Assembly: GCA_947629275.1 (NCBI GenBank)
Contig: CANRDG010000088.1
Span: 1 to 7,632 of the forward strand
Length of the DNA: 7,632 bases
Origin: an uncultured Clostridia bacterium
Lineage (GTDB): Bacteria; Bacillota; Clostridia; Oscillospirales; Ruminococcaceae
Direction of reading: 5' to 3'
Position numbers and translations under genes: made by a program
Shown: piece by piece, positions 1 to 6,840 of the stretch
Numbering within the stretch: the stretch's first letter is position 1
Layout of the letters: every line of letters starts with the position of its first letter
Notes under the pieces: model-generated
The model's input: only the letters and a program-made list of their open reading frames with translations
What the model was told of the DNA's origin: nothing
The model's database searches: none

Positions 1-15
1 GAAAGGACTGACCTT

Positions 16-735
16 ATGGCGATTTATGTTATGTCGGACATACACGGAATGTACGACTTGTTTTTAGATATACTACAGCAGATAGACCTGCAAGACGACG
101 ACACCTTGTATATTATGGGCGACGTGCTGGACAGAGGGCCGCACCCGATAAAAACGCTTCTGAAAATAATGGAGATGCCAAACGCTGTATTTATGGTCGG
201 CAACCACGAGGTCATGGCTCTCAAATGCCTTGAATTTTTGCGGCAGGAGATAACCGATGAAACGGTGGGCGACCTTGACGGCGATATTTTAGAAGATATT
301 ATGACGTGGATGCAAAACGGCGGCGGCACTACCTCGGACGAATTCAGCGCGCTTGACAAGGACACGCAGGCTGATATTATCGACTTTATCAAAGAGGGTG
401 AAGTATTCGCAAAGCTGGCGGTCGGCGGCAAAAAGTACATTCTTGTTCACGCAGGGCTCGGCAATTTCAGCCCCGACAAGCCTCTGGAAGAATACTCTCT
501 CGATGAGCTTATCTGGGAGCGCCCCGATTACAACGTCAAGTATTTTGACGACATTTACGTAGTTACAGGGCATACGCCGACCTGCACGCTGGAAGATGAA
601 CCGTCGGCAGGCAGGATAATAAAGAAGAATAATCACATTGCCATAGACTGCGGCAGTTTCATTCCCGGGGGCAGGCTTGCAGCGATATGCCTTGACACGG
701 GCGAAGAATTTTATGCAGATAATACTACAGAATAA
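16..735 (+). CDS. PPP-family metallophosphoesterase (serine/threonine phosphatase-like)
   Basis: Predicted cytoplasmic two-metal phosphoesterase of 239 residues. The family signatures are visible in order: SDIHG with D8 and H10, GDVLDRG (D36, D39, R40), GNHE (N63, H64), VHAG (H145) and TGHTPT (H186). These are the metal ligands and phosphate-binding residues of the PPP superfamily, which includes PrpA-like protein phosphatases, lambda phosphatase and symmetrical Ap4A hydrolases. The length is normal for bacterial members and there is no signal peptide. The start is supported by GAAAGGA at 1-7, eight bases before the ATG, and the gene ends in tandem TAA codons. Whether the substrate is a phosphoprotein or a dinucleotide polyphosphate cannot be told from sequence. 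The gene converges on the GH26 gene and shares a terminator with it; no functional link to the sugar genes is evident. The family call is firm, the substrate open. Confidence 0.93.
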   Translation: MAIYVMSDIHGMYDLFLDILQQIDLQDDDTLYIMGDVLDRGPHPIKTLLKIMEMPNAVFMVGNHEVMALKCLEFLRQEITDETVGDLDGDILEDIMTWMQNGGGTTSDEFSALDKDTQADIIDFIKEGEVFAKLAVGGKKYILVHAGLGNFSPDKPLEEYSLDELIWERPDYNVKYFDDIYVVTGHTPTCTLEDEPSAGRIIKKNNHIAIDCGSFIPGGRLAAICLDTGEEFYADNTTE

Positions 736-739
736 TAAA

Positions 740-769
740 AAAACACGGAGCGTAAAAACTCCGTGTTTT
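740..769. terminator. Bidirectional intrinsic terminator between convergent genes
   Basis: There is a perfect 11-bp inverted repeat: AAAACACGGAG at 740-750 and CTCCGTGTTTT at 759-769, with an 8-base loop. It is followed by a T-rich run on the plus strand (766-774). On the minus strand the A run at 737-743 reads as T. It can therefore end both the phosphoesterase transcript and the GH26 transcript. Confidence 0.92.
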
Positions 770-784
770 GTTTTGCTATTATTC

Positions 785-2476
785 TTAGTCTTCGTAGGCG
801 AGGGGATAGCAGTGCCAGTCGGGCAGTTCGCTTAGTGTAAGAGCGCGCTCACTTGAATATGCTTTTTGCCAGTGTTCCAGATCGGTATACTCCTGCGAAA
901 GCTGGAAGTCCTTTACTGCATATTCGCCGTTCCATGTTGCGAACCATGCCCATCTTACACCGTTGTCGAACGAATCGTCAATGTCGTAAACGACGCCGTT
1001 CTCGCTAAGTGCGATTATCTTGTTTGTGGAAGTGGACTTGCGTATATAATTGAAAATTTCTTCCTGTGAAGAATAATCAAACGCATCTGCATAGAAATCG
1101 TAGCCGATTATGTCAACGTACTCATCGCCGGGGTACCAGTCGGTGCGCTGACCGTTCCAAACCCATATAAGGTTGTCAAGTCCCCAGTGATTTGTAAGCC
1201 TGTCGTACATCAGCTTCCACAGCTCTTTGTATGCATCAGCGCCGGCTGCGCCCCACCAGAACCATGTGTTGTTGTATCTGTAGTCGCCGCCTGCCTCGTG
1301 AAGAGGTCTCCACAGTACGGGTATGTCGGCATCTTCAAGCTTTTGCAGCTCTACAGCTATTGCGTCTATGTCGCTTATCAGATAGTCATAGCCTGCCTGG
1401 TCGGTCTTATCTATAGCGGCTTTAAGATCAAAGTTTGTCGCATCGGAATAGAAACCTCTGTACCAAGGCTCGCCGTTTAAGCCAAGATACGGGTCGGGGG
1501 CGTTCCAGTGCCAGCAAAGGGTAACTATGCCGTTTTTAGCGTCCCAAGCCTTTGCAGCGGTGTAGAACTTGTCGCCCTCTACCGAGCCGTGCGCCACCCT
1601 GCTGGGCGAACATTCAATAAGGTCAAGACCGAGTATTGCAGGTAGGTCGCCGCAGTTTTTCTGTATTTGTGATAATCCTCTGTACTGAGAGTATATCATG
1701 TTGTCGTCAAGAGGGTAGCCGTTTGATTCGGAATACTGCCCCGTCAGCGTGTACTTGCCGTATATGTCAACAAGGAAATTGTAAAGCCTCTGCGTTGTGG
1801 CGTTGGCGTTGGGATTTGAAAGCTTGTGGCTTACATCGTATATCGAAAGATCGACGCCCTGCGATGCTTTCAACTCTATTTTGTCAACGTACAGAGAACC
1901 TACTGTGTCTTCAATAGAAATAACGTGCTCTCCTGCCGTCATGGGAACGTTGGTTATGGTTATCTCCATGAATTTGTTGTTTTCTGAAACGCTGAACTGC
2001 TCTCTTGTCGCGCCGTTGTCAATGTCAAACTTGAAAAGTGCAGCCGCTCCCGTATCTTCCTTGGCAGCGGTTATGACCGCATCATATCTGCCGTCAGTCT
2101 CGGAATTGAATTTGAACCTTATCGCGCCGCCGTTTATCTTGCCCACATATCCGCTGCCGCTGAAAGAACCGTTGGTGTCGTCGCTGAGAGTTACGGAATC
2201 GTTGCCGCTGATAACGCAGTCTTCCGCCTCGGTCTCAAAGTGAAAATCAGCATCAACACCAACATCGGGCTGATAGTCTGAATAGTCAAGGCTTCCGACC
2301 GTTTCGGTAACTTCGCCCCTGTCTACCTTTTCATAAACTACCGAAGAATCATCGGTTGACGAACTTTCGCTGCCTGTGCTTTCGCCGCCCGAACTGTTCC
2401 CTTTATTGCCGCAGGCTGACATTGACAATGTAAGTATGACAGCCGTGGCAGCCGATAAAAACCGTTTAGCTTTCAT
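785..2476 (-). CDS. GH26 glycoside hydrolase lipoprotein with CBM35-like module, probable beta-mannanase
   Basis: Secreted lipoprotein of 563 residues, predicted to cut beta-1,4-mannan or a related glycan at the cell surface. Residues 1-21 form a lipoprotein signal peptide with lipobox MSAC (C22), then a Ser/Gly/Asp-rich linker (23-50). Residues about 75-205 are a beta-rich module with an EAED motif, typical of CBM35/CBM6-type carbohydrate binding. The GH26 barrel covers about 215-560. WRPLHE gives the acid/base E394, followed by the family-typical WFWWG. E492 in LSENG is the nucleophile. H323 (CWHWN) and Y459 (GYDFY) sit where Cellvibrio Man26A has its His143 and Tyr285. All catalytic positions are present. 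The start has AAAGAAAGG 11 bases upstream. The gene lies 65 bases after the sugar transferase, with no terminator between. Mannanase is the commonest GH26 activity; lichenase or xylanase activity is possible. Confidence 0.93.
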   Translation of the reverse strand: MKAKRFLSAATAVILTLSMSACGNKGNSSGGESTGSESSSTDDSSVVYEKVDRGEVTETVGSLDYSDYQPDVGVDADFHFETEAEDCVISGNDSVTLSDDTNGSFSGSGYVGKINGGAIRFKFNSETDGRYDAVITAAKEDTGAAALFKFDIDNGATREQFSVSENNKFMEITITNVPMTAGEHVISIEDTVGSLYVDKIELKASQGVDLSIYDVSHKLSNPNANATTQRLYNFLVDIYGKYTLTGQYSESNGYPLDDNMIYSQYRGLSQIQKNCGDLPAILGLDLIECSPSRVAHGSVEGDKFYTAAKAWDAKNGIVTLCWHWNAPDPYLGLNGEPWYRGFYSDATNFDLKAAIDKTDQAGYDYLISDIDAIAVELQKLEDADIPVLWRPLHEAGGDYRYNNTWFWWGAAGADAYKELWKLMYDRLTNHWGLDNLIWVWNGQRTDWYPGDEYVDIIGYDFYADAFDYSSQEEIFNYIRKSTSTNKIIALSENGVVYDIDDSFDNGVRWAWFATWNGEYAVKDFQLSQEYTDLEHWQKAYSSERALTLSELPDWHCYPLAYED

Positions 2477-2504
2477 TTTAACATCGACCTTTCTTTATTT
2501 ATAC

Positions 2505-2533
2505 ATTATAAAAATATTTCAGATCATTATTTA
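2505..2533 (-). promoter_or_regulatory. Possible weak internal promoter before the GH26 gene
   Basis: On the minus strand a perfect TATAAT lies at 2510-2505. The hexamer 17 bases upstream (2533-2528, TAAATA) matches the -35 consensus at only three positions. The 65-base gap is very A+T rich, so a chance -10 is likely. If real, it would let the hydrolase be made independently of the sugar transferase. No GC-rich hairpin is seen in the gap, so read-through from upstream is expected in any case. Confidence 0.3.
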
Positions 2534-2541
2534 TTATTACT

Positions 2542-3933
2542 TTATTGCTTTTCGTCCTCGTCGGGGTCTGTGGTATCTTTCGGCATGGCGGTCTCGCCAT
2601 CTTTTATGCCCTCGGTGGCATCGGGTACGAACATCGTTTTGAAAGTCATCAGCATTATCCTGAAATCCAGCGCGAACGAGTGCCTTTCTATATACATAAG
2701 ATCAAGTTTCAGCTTGTCGTAAGGCGTGGTGTTGTACTTGCCGAAAACCTGCGCAAAACCCGTAAGCCCTGCCTTTACGTTCAGCCTGTATGCAAACTCG
2801 GGCATTACTTCTTCATACTGCTCGGCTATCTCGGGTCTTTCGGGGCGCGGCCCTACAAACGACATACTTCCGCCAAGAATATTGAAAAGCTGCGGCAGTT
2901 CATCAAGGCGGCAGCTTCGCAGAAATTTGCCTACGGGCGTTATCCTGCTGTCCTCTTCGGAAGCAAGCCTTGCAATGCCGTCTTTTTCGGCGTCTACCAC
3001 CATGCTGCGGAACTTTATAAGCTTGAATACCTTTCTGCCATTTGTAAATCGATTCTGGCAGTAAAACACGGGTCCGCCGTCGTAAATCTTTATAAGAAGA
3101 GCTATCACCAACATGAATGGCGATGATATGATTATGCCGATTATAGACAGCACAATGTCAAAAAAGCGTTTTATAAACAGCTGTTCAAAGCTCATGCCCT
3201 GATTGCGTTGAAGCAGCAGCGGCGTATCGAACATATGGAACTCATCTGCGCCGCGCACTATAATGTCGGAGATCTTCGGGCTGATGTACGTTCTGACAGA
3301 ATTTTCAAATGTGAATTTTAAAAGCTTTGCGCGCTTTTCCAAGGGTACGTCGCAAATAATAACTGCCTCATATTCAAGTATCTTGCTTTTTATAGTTTCA
3401 ATGTTCTCTTCGCAGCTTATAGACGAACATATAAGATATTTGTCCATTCTTTGGCTCATTTTTACAACAAGCTCGCCGTCGTCGCGCTTGCCGTATACAA
3501 CTATCATCTTACGCGCAGGAAAGATCTTTCTGTAAATATACGTACTCGCTATCGACCACACAACACCTATAAGACCGTCTACAGCGGTAAGAATAAGTAT
3601 CGGCACTATCGGCAGAAAACCGCGCGCGATAAGGCTTATCTGCAAATACGCAACGGCATTTGTCAGTATAAGTGATATGACCTGCGAGCCTATAAGTCCG
3701 CTGGGGTAGGAGTACCCGACCTTGAAGCTGCCGAACGCCATTGAAAACAGCACGAATATGAACGCGTACAGCACCGTCAGCAGCAGCGTGCCTTTCAGCA
3801 CGAACGGCTTGAATACCATTTCTCTGTTGTAATAGCCGTCCCACAGGTAGGCAAACAAAAGCGTCACCGAGGCTATAAGTATCAGCGAATCGGTAAACAT
3901 AATTATATGTTTGAATTGTTCTTTCTTCTTCAT
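2542..3933 (-). CDS. Initiating sugar transferase (polyprenyl phosphoglycosyl transferase, WcaJ/WbaP-type)
   Basis: Membrane enzyme of 463 residues predicted to transfer a sugar-1-phosphate from a nucleotide sugar to undecaprenyl phosphate, the first step of exo- or capsular polysaccharide assembly. About four hydrophobic helices (10-31, 47-67, 79-103, 107-128) precede a soluble nucleotide-binding-like domain (about 140-240). The bacterial sugar transferase domain follows from about 253, opening with KRFFDIVLS and a reentrant hydrophobic helix (256-283). It then shows KFRSM (307-311), RLDELPQ with the catalytic Asp-Glu pair D344-E345, and SFVGPRPERPE (358-368). The acidic tail from about 445 is unconserved in appearance. 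The start at 3933 is chosen because AAGGAA lies seven bases upstream; the longer frame to 4044 would start inside the promoter. It is first in the minus-strand unit, upstream of the GH26 gene. The sugar specificity cannot be read. Confidence 0.92.
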   Translation of the reverse strand: MKKKEQFKHIIMFTDSLILIASVTLLFAYLWDGYYNREMVFKPFVLKGTLLLTVLYAFIFVLFSMAFGSFKVGYSYPSGLIGSQVISLILTNAVAYLQISLIARGFLPIVPILILTAVDGLIGVVWSIASTYIYRKIFPARKMIVVYGKRDDGELVVKMSQRMDKYLICSSISCEENIETIKSKILEYEAVIICDVPLEKRAKLLKFTFENSVRTYISPKISDIIVRGADEFHMFDTPLLLQRNQGMSFEQLFIKRFFDIVLSIIGIIISSPFMLVIALLIKIYDGGPVFYCQNRFTNGRKVFKLIKFRSMVVDAEKDGIARLASEEDSRITPVGKFLRSCRLDELPQLFNILGGSMSFVGPRPERPEIAEQYEEVMPEFAYRLNVKAGLTGFAQVFGKYNTTPYDKLKLDLMYIERHSFALDFRIMLMTFKTMFVPDATEGIKDGETAMPKDTTDPDEDEKQ

Positions 3934-3940
3934 TTTTATA

Positions 3941-3946
3941 TTCCTT
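3941..3946 (-). promoter_or_regulatory. Ribosome binding site that sets the sugar transferase start
   Basis: On the minus strand AAGGAA ends seven bases before the ATG at 3933. The alternative in-frame ATG at 4044 has no comparable site and lies inside the promoter. The shorter 463-residue protein is therefore preferred. Confidence 0.85.
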
Positions 3947-4015
3947 GACGTTATCATTAAAACTATTATCTGAAATTTGTGTGTACATACACCTGCATAA
4001 CTTGTATACGGGATT

Positions 4016-4044
4016 ATTTTAACACATTTTTTTCTTTTTTTCAA
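4016..4044 (-). promoter_or_regulatory. Sigma-A promoter for the sugar transferase-GH26 unit
   Basis: On the minus strand TTGAAA (4044-4039) is followed, after a 17-base A-rich spacer, by TAAAAT (4021-4016). A TGT directly before it forms an extended -10. Transcription would begin near 4009, giving a leader of about 75 bases before the start codon at 3933. Spacing is ideal and both hexamers are one mismatch from consensus. Confidence 0.82.
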
Positions 4045-4054
4045 GGGCTTTCAC

Positions 4055-4084
4055 CATATTTTCACAAAGTATCATGAAAATATG
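4055..4084. repeat. Perfect 10+10 inverted repeat between divergent promoters, candidate operator
   Basis: CATATTTTCA at 4055-4064 and TGAAAATATG at 4075-4084 are exact reverse complements separated by 10 bases, so the half-sites are 20 bp apart, close to two helical turns. The repeat lies upstream of both -35 elements: 11 bases from the minus-strand one and 30 bases from the plus-strand one. This is the position expected for a regulator acting on both directions. No T tract follows and no gene ends here, so it is not a terminator. The protein that would bind is unknown. Confidence 0.55.
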
Positions 4085-4114
4085 AAATTGCACTGCATTT
4101 ATAGGGCAGTCTCA

Positions 4115-4143
4115 TTGACAAAAAGACGGGGATATTATATAAT
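4115..4143 (+). promoter_or_regulatory. Consensus sigma-A promoter for the glycosyltransferase operon
   Basis: TTGACA at 4115-4120 and TATAAT at 4138-4143 are both perfect consensus hexamers with an ideal 17-base spacer. The -10 lies in an A+T stretch that is itself palindromic (4132-4145) and contains a 9-base direct repeat (4132-4140 and 4142-4150). Transcription would start near 4150, giving a leader of roughly 28 bases before the ATG at 4178. This rules out the in-frame ATG at 4082 as the main start. Confidence 0.92.
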
Positions 4144-4163
4144 ATTATATACAAAAACGCACA

Positions 4164-4169
4164 AGGGAG
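4164..4169 (+). promoter_or_regulatory. Ribosome binding site that sets the glycosyltransferase start
   Basis: AGGGAG lies eight bases before the ATG at 4178 and downstream of the predicted transcription start. The upstream in-frame ATG at 4082 is before the promoter and would encode a stretch unlike the family. Confidence 0.85.
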
Positions 4170-4177
4170 AGAGCATT

Positions 4178-5002
4178 ATGAAAACACTGCCGGCATACAG
4201 CGTTACCATGTCAGTGTACGGAAAAGAGAAGCCGGAGTTTCTGCGCACGAGCATAAAGAGCATCATGGAGCAGACACATCCGACCGACGATTTTATTATA
4301 GTCTGCGACGGCGAGCTTACAAAAGAGCTTGACGAAGTGCTTTTGCAGGCGCAGGAAAAATACGCGGCTATAAAAATAGTGCGTACCAAGGGTCACGTGG
4401 GCACTGCCGCAGCCGCAAATATGTCGCTTGAGATGTGCAAAAACGAGTATATCGGCAAAATGGACAGCGACGACATAGCCCTGCCGCAGCGTTTTGAAAA
4501 GCAGCTTCGCCGAATGATGCTCCACCCAGAGCTTGACATCATCGGCGGCTATATAGAAGAATTTGACAGCGACACGGGCGGCACTATCGCGATAAAAAAA
4601 GTACCGCTGTGCAACGATACCGTGCATGAATACGCAAAAAGGCGCAACCCGTTCAACAATCCCACGATGCTTTTCAAAAAGAGCGCTGCCACTGCGGCAG
4701 GCGGATACAGCGAGGACTTAGCAAGGTGCGAAGATTATGATTTTGTTGTAAAAATGCTTGCAAACGGAGCGGTCGGCGGCAACATACCGCAGGTGCTTTT
4801 GAAGTACCGCATAACGCAGGGTAACTACGAGCGCCGCCGCAACTTTGCCAACACAAAGGCGTTCATAGCCGCGCGGTGGAAGATATACCGCAGCGGATAT
4901 TCGTCGCTTGTTGATTTTCTTATACCATGTGCCGCGCAGGTCGCGCTGTTTTTGCTGCCGTCTTCGATGACGGGGCTTATATACCGCAAGGCGATGAGGT
5001 GA
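4178..5002 (+). CDS. Family 2 glycosyltransferase
   Basis: Predicted inverting glycosyltransferase of 274 residues with a GT-A fold, adding a sugar from a nucleotide donor to a growing glycan at the inner face of the membrane. The N-terminus runs straight into the nucleotide-binding fold (YSVTMSVYGKEKPEFLRTSI, 7-26). The metal-binding DxD region is MDSDDIALPQR (95-105). NPTMLFKK (161-168) and GGYSEDLARCEDYDF (175-189) match the acceptor-side region of EpsE/AmsE-like GT2 enzymes, with E185-D186 as candidate catalytic acids. A hydrophobic stretch at 243-268 near the C-terminus may associate with the membrane. The length is typical. It is the first gene after the consensus promoter at 4115-4143, and the next gene begins four bases after its stop. 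It is divergent from an initiating sugar transferase, which fits polysaccharide assembly. Donor and acceptor are unknown. Confidence 0.92.
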   Translation: MKTLPAYSVTMSVYGKEKPEFLRTSIKSIMEQTHPTDDFIIVCDGELTKELDEVLLQAQEKYAAIKIVRTKGHVGTAAAANMSLEMCKNEYIGKMDSDDIALPQRFEKQLRRMMLHPELDIIGGYIEEFDSDTGGTIAIKKVPLCNDTVHEYAKRRNPFNNPTMLFKKSAATAAGGYSEDLARCEDYDFVVKMLANGAVGGNIPQVLLKYRITQGNYERRRNFANTKAFIAARWKIYRSGYSSLVDFLIPCAAQVALFLLPSSMTGLIYRKAMR

Positions 5003-5006
5003 TAAA

Positions 5007-5486
5007 ATGCTTTCAAGACCCGTAGAATACTACCGTGACAGAGCGAAAGAGATGTTCCTTTCGGGGTACAACTGCTCACAGGCGGTGGTGATGGCTTTTA
5101 TAGATGAACTGGATGTTGACAAAAACGCCGCGCTTCTGATGGCTTCGCCGTTCGGAGGGGGTCTCGGCAGGCTGAGAGAGGTGTGCGGAACGGTCTCGGG
5201 AATGTGCATGGCGGCAGGGCTTATGCTAGGGTACAGCGACCCCAAAGCCTACAGCGAAAAGGCGGCGCTTTATGCGCACATACAGAATATGGCGGCAGCT
5301 TTTAAAGAGAAGAACGGCTCGTATATATGCCGCGAGCTGTTGAAAGGCGTTGTCCACACCGATGGCGGCGCACCCGAGAAACGCACGGAAGAATATTACA
5401 AAAAGCGCCCCTGCCCCCAGCTTTGCGCCGACGCGGCAGAAATACTGGCGAGGTATGTTAAAGATTTACAGGAGGAAGAAAAGTAA
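5007..5486 (+). CDS. C_GCAxxG_C_C family putative redox protein
   Basis: Small cytoplasmic protein of 159 residues in the C_GCAxxG_C_C family, whose conserved cysteines suggest metal binding or redox chemistry; no member's reaction is firmly known to me. Visible marks are FLSGYNCSQAV with C23, FGGGLGRLREVCGTVSG (49-65) with C60, a further C67 and C108, and the C-terminal pair CPQLC (C136, C140). The core CGTVSG is a mild variant of the usual CGAVTG. There is no signal peptide or membrane segment. The ribosome binding site AGGTGA (4997-5002) overlaps the end of the glycosyltransferase gene, with the ATG four bases later, so translation is probably coupled. The stop overlaps the next start (TAATG). 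Its place between a glycosyltransferase and a membrane protein of unknown function gives no clear hint of its job. Confidence 0.9.
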   Translation: MLSRPVEYYRDRAKEMFLSGYNCSQAVVMAFIDELDVDKNAALLMASPFGGGLGRLREVCGTVSGMCMAAGLMLGYSDPKAYSEKAALYAHIQNMAAAFKEKNGSYICRELLKGVVHTDGGAPEKRTEEYYKKRPCPQLCADAAEILARYVKDLQEEEK

Positions 5487-6778
5487 TGACATATTTTATA
5501 ATAGGTGCTTGCGTGGCGGCAGTTTTGATAGTTTGTGTGATACTGGTGGTAAAAATTGTATCGGGCAGAGATAAGAAAAAATCTGACAGTTCTCAAAATG
5601 TAATAATTCAGCCGCGTGATGATACGGCTTTACAAGAAGATACATATCAGCCACAGGAATTTGTGATAAGAGCAGAGAGCATTTCTGCTGATTCTTTTGA
5701 AGAAAGTGACCTGCATGAGATAACAGATAAAAGACTGCTGGCACATATTGATAATTTTGTACCCCTTATAGTGCAAGGGGGAAATGCAGCTTATGATATA
5801 TTTAAAGCAAGCAAGCTTGATAAAGAAGTTTTATATAAAGCTATCCTTCCGTTTGGCGCGAAATTGGCAAAGTCAAGGGATATGGACGGCGCATTCCGCG
5901 GCTTTTTTCACGGTGAAAACGGCATAGCAGGTCATGCTAATTTGGTTCAGGCAGATACAAATAGCGGAATGACCAAATTAACAAATGCCGCTTCCGGTGC
6001 TATGGCTGTTGCAGCTATGGTCGTGGGTCAATATTACATGACACAGATAAACACAGAGCTTGACGGCATAAGCAGGGGTATTTCCGATATTGCCGACTTT
6101 CAGGACAGCGAATATAAAGGCAAAGTAGAATCGCTTGTAAGCCATGTTCAGGTTGCTGCACAATTTAAAGAAGAAATATTATCCGATCCCGAGCAGAGAG
6201 ACCATATGCTTACTAAACTTGATATGCATGAAAAAGAGTGTACCGAGCTTATAGGACAAGCTAATAATATGCTTGAAAATTATACCGAAAAGAACGACTT
6301 GAAATACGAGGAATATGTAGCTGAACTCGAAAAGGCGCAGAAGTGGTTTGTATACAGAGAGCAACTTTGCAGGGTGCTTTATGGATTATCAGAATTAAAA
6401 TTTACTGTAAGCCTTGGTAAAATATCGAGAGAGCAGTGCGGTGCATTATATAATATATACTCTGAAAAGGCGAAAGAAGTCAGCGATAAACTTATTGAAT
6501 GGCACAATAAGGCGGCTCAACGGCTGGGTATAAATGTTGAAGAAGAGCGGCGAAAGAGAACCGGCTTTGACAGCTTCATACATTTTATACCGGGCTTGAT
6601 CAGTGACAGCCAGAAGTTCAGACCTATAGAAAAGGATACGGTTGAAAAAATAAAGATACAAAGCGAAGATATGGCGAATGAAGAAAATACGGAAAAGTCC
6701 GATCTGTATTCGCAGGACGTACAGCTTATCATAAAAGACGGTAAAATATATTATCTACCACCGATAGAAACCCCATAA
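5486..6778 (+). CDS. Membrane-anchored protein of unknown function
   Basis: I do not recognise a named family for this 430-residue protein. Residues 4-24 form one strong hydrophobic helix, followed by a basic stretch (K23, R28, K30-K32), which predicts an N-out anchor with the bulk in the cytoplasm. Residues 33-70 look like a disordered polar linker. A globular part from about 76 includes a Gly/His-rich patch (132-150). A moderately hydrophobic Ala/Met-rich helix at 167-187 leads into a long, charged, probably helical region (188-345) with coiled-coil character. The C-terminus ends in a short beta-like segment, VQLIIKDGKIYYLPP (412-426). The start overlaps the previous stop (TAATG) and has GGAGG at 5471-5475. 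Base use is plainly richer in A+T than the genes before it, with frequent AAA, GAA, ATA and TTA codons, so separate acquisition is possible. No terminator is seen after it. Confidence 0.88.
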   Translation: MTYFIIGACVAAVLIVCVILVVKIVSGRDKKKSDSSQNVIIQPRDDTALQEDTYQPQEFVIRAESISADSFEESDLHEITDKRLLAHIDNFVPLIVQGGNAAYDIFKASKLDKEVLYKAILPFGAKLAKSRDMDGAFRGFFHGENGIAGHANLVQADTNSGMTKLTNAASGAMAVAAMVVGQYYMTQINTELDGISRGISDIADFQDSEYKGKVESLVSHVQVAAQFKEEILSDPEQRDHMLTKLDMHEKECTELIGQANNMLENYTEKNDLKYEEYVAELEKAQKWFVYREQLCRVLYGLSELKFTVSLGKISREQCGALYNIYSEKAKEVSDKLIEWHNKAAQRLGINVEEERRKRTGFDSFIHFIPGLISDSQKFRPIEKDTVEKIKIQSEDMANEENTEKSDLYSQDVQLIIKDGKIYYLPPIETP

Positions 6779-6794
6779 CTCAACCTGCGGTATG

Positions 6795-6823
6795 TGTAAA
6801 AGTTGGTTGCTTTCAGATATAAT
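6795..6823 (+). promoter_or_regulatory. Probable promoter of the XRE regulator gene
   Basis: A perfect TATAAT lies at 6818-6823. The hexamer 17 bases upstream (6795-6800, TGTAAA) matches the -35 consensus at three of six positions. A start near 6830 would give a leader of under 20 bases carrying a very strong ribosome binding site. The weak -35 could mean low basal activity, or the gene may also be read from the upstream operon, since no terminator separates them. Confidence 0.55.
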
Positions 6824-6835
6824 AAAGACTGAAAG
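6810..6835. repeat. 7+7 inverted repeat around the -10, candidate autoregulatory operator
   Basis: CTTTCAG at 6810-6816 and CTGAAAG at 6829-6835 are exact reverse complements with a 12-base gap. The repeat is centred on the TATAAT at 6818-6823, and half-site centres are 19 bp apart. XRE-type repressors commonly bind such dyads over their own promoter, so repression by the product of the gene starting at 6848 is plausible. The right arm also enters the ribosome binding site. Confidence 0.5.
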
Positions 6836-6840
6836 GAGGT
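6832..6840 (+). promoter_or_regulatory. Strong ribosome binding site for the XRE regulator
   Basis: AAAGGAGGT ends seven bases before the ATG at 6848. A GTG at 6839 in the same frame overlaps this site and cannot be the start it serves, so the protein begins MDQIMIGKF. The AGGAG core (6834-6838) can pair with CTCCT (6842-6846) across a three-base loop. Confidence 0.85.

Noticed and set aside
24..440. Minus-strand open frame of 138 codons opposite the phosphoesterase
   Set aside because: The plus strand carries all the phosphoesterase motifs. The antisense product is Ser/Ile-rich without domains.
1797..2243. Plus-strand open frame of 148 codons opposite the CBM35-like module
   Set aside because: It is a shadow of the Ser/Thr/Gly-rich coding region, with no promoter or ribosome binding site fit.
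2545..3126. Long plus-strand open frame (193 codons) opposite the sugar transferase
   Set aside because: It is antisense to a firmly identified gene, has no convincing ribosome binding site and its translation lacks any recognisable domain.
3509..3988. Minus-strand open frame of 159 codons overlapping the sugar transferase in another frame
   Set aside because: The sugar transferase frame encodes clear membrane helices over the same bases. This frame gives an Arg/Ala-rich, low-sense sequence.
3978..3991. Imperfect palindrome around TGTACA in the sugar transferase leader
   Set aside because: It is short, has one mismatched pair and lies downstream of the expected transcription start. It is too weak to call an operator or riboswitch.
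4132..4150. A+T direct repeat and palindrome as a separate regulatory repeat
   Set aside because: It coincides with the -10 element of the consensus promoter and is explained by A+T richness there.
6781..6809. CAACC (6781-6785) and GGTTG (6805-6809) as a possible terminator after the unknown gene
   Set aside because: Only five base pairs around a 19-base loop, with no T tract following.
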